8,039 nucleotides of DNA from contig JAUWKW010000053.1 of assembly GCA_030614035.1 (NCBI GenBank), forward strand, positions 1 to 8,039, written 5' to 3'. Under the pieces are notes generated by a model. The model made no database searches, was not told the DNA's origin, and was given only the letters and a program-made list of their open reading frames with translations. Origin of the DNA: Chromatiales bacterium. GTDB lineage: Bacteria > Pseudomonadota > Gammaproteobacteria > Steroidobacterales > GCA-2729495. The translations under genes were made by a program, and so were the position numbers. This document shows positions 5,609-8,039 of the stretch, one piece after another (the stretch's first letter is position 1; each line of letters begins with the position of its first letter).

Positions 5609-7666
5609 ATGAGTTACCGTTTAGGCGTTGACGTGGGAGGCACATTTACCGATTTGCTGCTGGTCAACGAGCAATCCGGGGACATTTTCACGGCCAAAGT
5701 ACCGAGCACTCCGCAGGACTCATCAATTGGGGTGCTGAACGGAATAGAACGCGTATGCGGTTCAGCCGGTATCGACGCGGAAGAAATCACCCACGTGATG
5801 CACGGTACGACCGTCGCAACGAATACGATCCTCACTGGCACGGGCGCCAGAGTCGGTCTCGTCACAACCAAGGGATACAGGCAGGTGCTGCAAATTGCGC
5901 GCTCGTTTGTGCCGGGAGGACTCGGTGGCTGGGTAATCTACAACAAGAGCCTGCCGATCGCGCCGCTGGCCCTGACCGTGGAGGCAGACGAACGGATAGG
6001 CGCTAAAGGCGATGTCGTTACCAAGCTCAAAACGGCCAAGCTTAAAAAGGAATTACGGAGCCTCAAGAAAAAGGGCATCGAAGCGCTTACGGTCTCCCTG
6101 ATTAAGTCATTTGCGAACAGCGAGCACGAGAAGGGTGTGGCCAGCGTGGCCAAAGAAGTAATGCCCGACATACCGATATCGCTATCGTCCGACGTGGTTC
6201 CGGAGATGCAAGAGTACGAACGGACAATCACGACGGTGGCGAATTCATACGTTCGTCCAACAGTTTCCACTTATATTGAAAACCTGAACGATGAACTGAA
6301 GAAAAAAATGGACGACGTGCAGTTGCATGTTCTCCGGTCCGATGGTGGCCTGTCATCGGCAAAAGGCGCGAAGGATTATCCGGTCAACCTGTTGATGAGC
6401 GGGCCCGCCGGAGGCGTTTCCGGAGCGATCTGGATTGCCACTCAGGCCGGTTTCAAGGATTTGCTGACCTTCGATATGGGCGGCACTTCGACCGATGTTG
6501 CCTTGGTCCAGAATGGCAAAGCACAACTGCGCCGCGAAACCACCGTCGGTGACGTTACCGTGCGTGCATCGTCGGTGGACGTGCGTACCGTGGGCGCCGG
6601 TGGTGGTTCGATCGCCCACGTGCCAGAGTTAACGGGTGCACTTCGGGTAGGCCCGGAAAGCGCAGGAGCGGAGCCCGGGCCTGCAGCCTATGACATGGGT
6701 GGCGTCTTGCCGACCGTGACCGACGCAAACGTGGTTTTGGGTTTTCTTCCGAGCGGTGAAGTACGTCTCGGCGGAGACATGGTGATTCGCCGCGAAAATG
6801 CGGAACAAGCGGTGCAATCGATCGCCGATGCCCTTGATCTGCCGCTCAAGCAGGCAGCAGCAGGAATCATCGATATCGTCAACGAGAACATGTATGGGGC
6901 ATTGCGCCTGGTTTCCGTAGAGAAAGGCTACGACTCACGGGACTTTGCGCTGATCGCTTTTGGTGGAGCTGGTCCACTGCATGCCAATGCGCTGGGCAAG
7001 CTGATGAGTTCCTGGCCGGTGATTATTCCCCCGGGACCCGGTGTGCTCTGCGCCTACGGTGACGCCACGACCAAAGTCCGCGATGAAGCCTCACGCACGC
7101 ATATTCGTCGATTCGGCGAAACCACCGCGAAGGACGTTGCTGGAATATTCAAGAAGCTTGCGAACCAGGCGGCGAAGACACTGGACGCGGAAGGCGTGCC
7201 GCGCGAGGAACAAACAACGACCTTCCAGGTGGATATCCGGTATCACGGTCAGGGCCTTCTGTTGACCGTTGATTTCGAGTTGGACGATTTGGAAACGAAC
7301 GGCCTGGACGCGATCGGCTCGAAGTTCGATGCGATGCACGAGCACTTGTTCACGTTTGCTCTGCCGGAGGACAAGGAACTGGTGAATCTGCGGGCCGTTG
7401 CCGAAGGCAAGGCCACGCATTTCGAAGCGCTTAGTCTGCCCCCCGGAGGCGAAGACCCGTCCAAAGCCGAGATCATCAGGCATACGATGTTCGTGGACGG
7501 CAAGGACCAGCAGGGTATCCTGTATGACCGGGCCAAGCTGCGGGCCGGAAACATTATCAAGGGGCCCGCGGTAGTCCTCGAGATGGATTCGACCACCGTC
7601 ATTCTTCCCGGTCACGTCGGCAAAGTCGACGGACTGGGGAACATTCTGATTACACCAGACGACTAA
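5609..7666 (+). CDS. HyuA-type ATPase subunit (hydantoinase A/5-oxoprolinase/acetone-acetophenone carboxylase family)
   Basis: The 685-residue protein is the ATP-binding subunit of a HyuA/HyuB enzyme; the family phosphorylates its substrate for ring opening of hydantoins or 5-oxoproline, or for carboxylation of ketones. Order of motifs: N-terminal GVDVGGTFTDLLL (6-18), HGTTVATNTIL (65-75), VGLVTTKGYR (82-91), EYERTITTVANSYVRP in the middle, LRSDGG and MSGPAGGVSGA, then the ASKHA-like FDMGGTSTDVALV (288-300), GAGGGSIA (329-336), GAEPGPAAYD with PTVTDANVVLG, and AFGGAGPLHA (450-459). The segment IARSFVPGGLGGW (96-108) resembles what I recall of the ketone-carboxylase branch better than classical hydantoinases; this is inference. 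An upstream in-frame ATG at 5543 would add 22 residues, but the ATG at 5609 is preceded by a strong AAGGGGA site and places GVDVGGT at the family position. It ends in tandem stops TAATAA, and the HyuB-like gene begins 20 bases later, so the two are co-transcribed. Confidence 0.92.
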   Translation: MSYRLGVDVGGTFTDLLLVNEQSGDIFTAKVPSTPQDSSIGVLNGIERVCGSAGIDAEEITHVMHGTTVATNTILTGTGARVGLVTTKGYRQVLQIARSFVPGGLGGWVIYNKSLPIAPLALTVEADERIGAKGDVVTKLKTAKLKKELRSLKKKGIEALTVSLIKSFANSEHEKGVASVAKEVMPDIPISLSSDVVPEMQEYERTITTVANSYVRPTVSTYIENLNDELKKKMDDVQLHVLRSDGGLSSAKGAKDYPVNLLMSGPAGGVSGAIWIATQAGFKDLLTFDMGGTSTDVALVQNGKAQLRRETTVGDVTVRASSVDVRTVGAGGGSIAHVPELTGALRVGPESAGAEPGPAAYDMGGVLPTVTDANVVLGFLPSGEVRLGGDMVIRRENAEQAVQSIADALDLPLKQAAAGIIDIVNENMYGALRLVSVEKGYDSRDFALIAFGGAGPLHANALGKLMSSWPVIIPPGPGVLCAYGDATTKVRDEASRTHIRRFGETTAKDVAGIFKKLANQAAKTLDAEGVPREEQTTTFQVDIRYHGQGLLLTVDFELDDLETNGLDAIGSKFDAMHEHLFTFALPEDKELVNLRAVAEGKATHFEALSLPPGGEDPSKAEIIRHTMFVDGKDQQGILYDRAKLRAGNIIKGPAVVLEMDSTTVILPGHVGKVDGLGNILITPDD

Positions 7667-7686
7667 TAAATATTGGAGTCGCACTC

Positions 7687-8039
7687 ATGCCAGCCAAAAT
7701 AGTTGAAACCAAGCCAAGGCCGTTCAAACGGGTCAAGCTGGATCCGATTACCTTGGATATTATTGAAAATGCCATGCTTAACGCACGGTGGGAAATGGAT
7801 GCCGTTCTGTTTCGCACCGCGATGTCGCCGGGTATCCGGGAACAGCACGATGAGTTTCCGATGATTGCTAATCCTGACGGCAAAATGGTCGTGGGCCAGT
7901 TCGGCAGTTTCATCTATGGGTTCAAGGCAGCCTATGACGGGACCATTGAGGAAGGGGACATGTTCCTGACCACGGATCCCTATACCTGCAACGGTGCTGT
8001 CAGCCACTCTAACGATTGGTTGTTGCTGCGGCCGATTTT
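7687..8039 (+). CDS. HyuB-type subunit, N-terminal part (hydantoinase B/oxoprolinase/ketone carboxylase family), cut by window end
   Basis: The first 117 codons and two bases of the partner subunit are present; the frame is still open at the window end. The ATG at 7687 has GGAG (7675-7678) eight bases upstream. After a short basic leader (about 15 residues) the family pattern begins: LDPITLDIIENAML (18-31), an RTAMSPGIREQHDEFPMI segment where family members have R-T-A-x-S-x-x-I-x-E-x-x-D, NPDGKMVVGQFGS, then EEGDMFLTTDPYTCNGAVSH and NDWLLLRPIF. Classical HyuB proteins usually read NDPYxGGTHxxD at the last site; the GAVSHSNDW form resembles what I recall of acetone/acetophenone carboxylase subunits. 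HyuB-type subunits supply the metal-dependent half of the HyuA/HyuB complex. Adjacency to the HyuA gene supports a working pair. The full length and C-terminal domains cannot be judged here. Confidence 0.88.
   Translation, partial: MPAKIVETKPRPFKRVKLDPITLDIIENAMLNARWEMDAVLFRTAMSPGIREQHDEFPMIANPDGKMVVGQFGSFIYGFKAAYDGTIEEGDMFLTTDPYTCNGAVSHSNDWLLLRPI

Noticed and set aside
7091..7684. 197-codon minus-strand open frame opposite the end of the HyuA gene
   Set aside because: It is antisense to well-conserved HyuA coding sequence, shows no recognisable motif, and is the kind of long shadow frame common in GC-rich genes.

Overview
The window looks like part of a catabolic (peripheral degradation) gene cluster from a free-living bacterium, most likely a proteobacterium. 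The reasons are a base composition estimated by eye at mid-50s % GC, an adrenodoxin-type ferredoxin, tight gene packing with an ATGA overlap and GTG starts, and family-III CoA-transferase, HMG-CoA-lyase-like and HyuA/HyuB genes of the kind common in environmental Proteobacteria. Genus and species cannot be read from it. There are no RNA genes, mobile elements or CRISPR arrays that I can support, and no gene-free stretch exceeds about 160 bases.

Left part (1-2226, plus strand): the tail of an unrecognised protein, then a 141-base gap with two strong inverted repeats, then three genes in a row. These are a [2Fe-2S] ferredoxin, a fumarylacetoacetate-hydrolase (FAH) fold protein that has lost its metal-binding and catalytic residues, and a class I SAM-dependent O-methyltransferase that overlaps the FAH-like gene by four bases.

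Middle part (2260-4375, minus strand): a CaiB/BaiF-type (family III) CoA-transferase followed one base later by a two-module VOC (glyoxalase/dioxygenase superfamily) protein. This pair converges on the methyltransferase gene over a short region with a nested hairpin.

Right part (4537-8039, plus strand): divergent from the CoA-transferase is an HMG-CoA-lyase-like gene, followed by a HyuA-type ATPase subunit and the start of a HyuB-type subunit, which is cut by the window edge. The 161-base divergent intergenic region holds a perfect inverted repeat, TTGTATA-N13-TATACAA. Each arm can act as the -35 element for one strand and the -10 element for the other, and one arm contains a GT-AT-AC palindrome of the kind bound by GntR-family regulators.

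Working model (inference): a HyuA/HyuB pair closer in motif style to acetone/acetophenone carboxylases than to plain hydantoinases would carboxylate or hydrolyse a substrate. The CoA-transferase would activate an acid product, and the lyase would cleave a 3-hydroxy(-3-methyl)acyl-CoA. The ferredoxin would feed electrons to an oxygenase outside the window, and the VOC protein and methyltransferase would handle an oxygenated or aromatic intermediate. The most unusual items are the apparent FAH pseudoenzyme and the symmetric divergent promoter.
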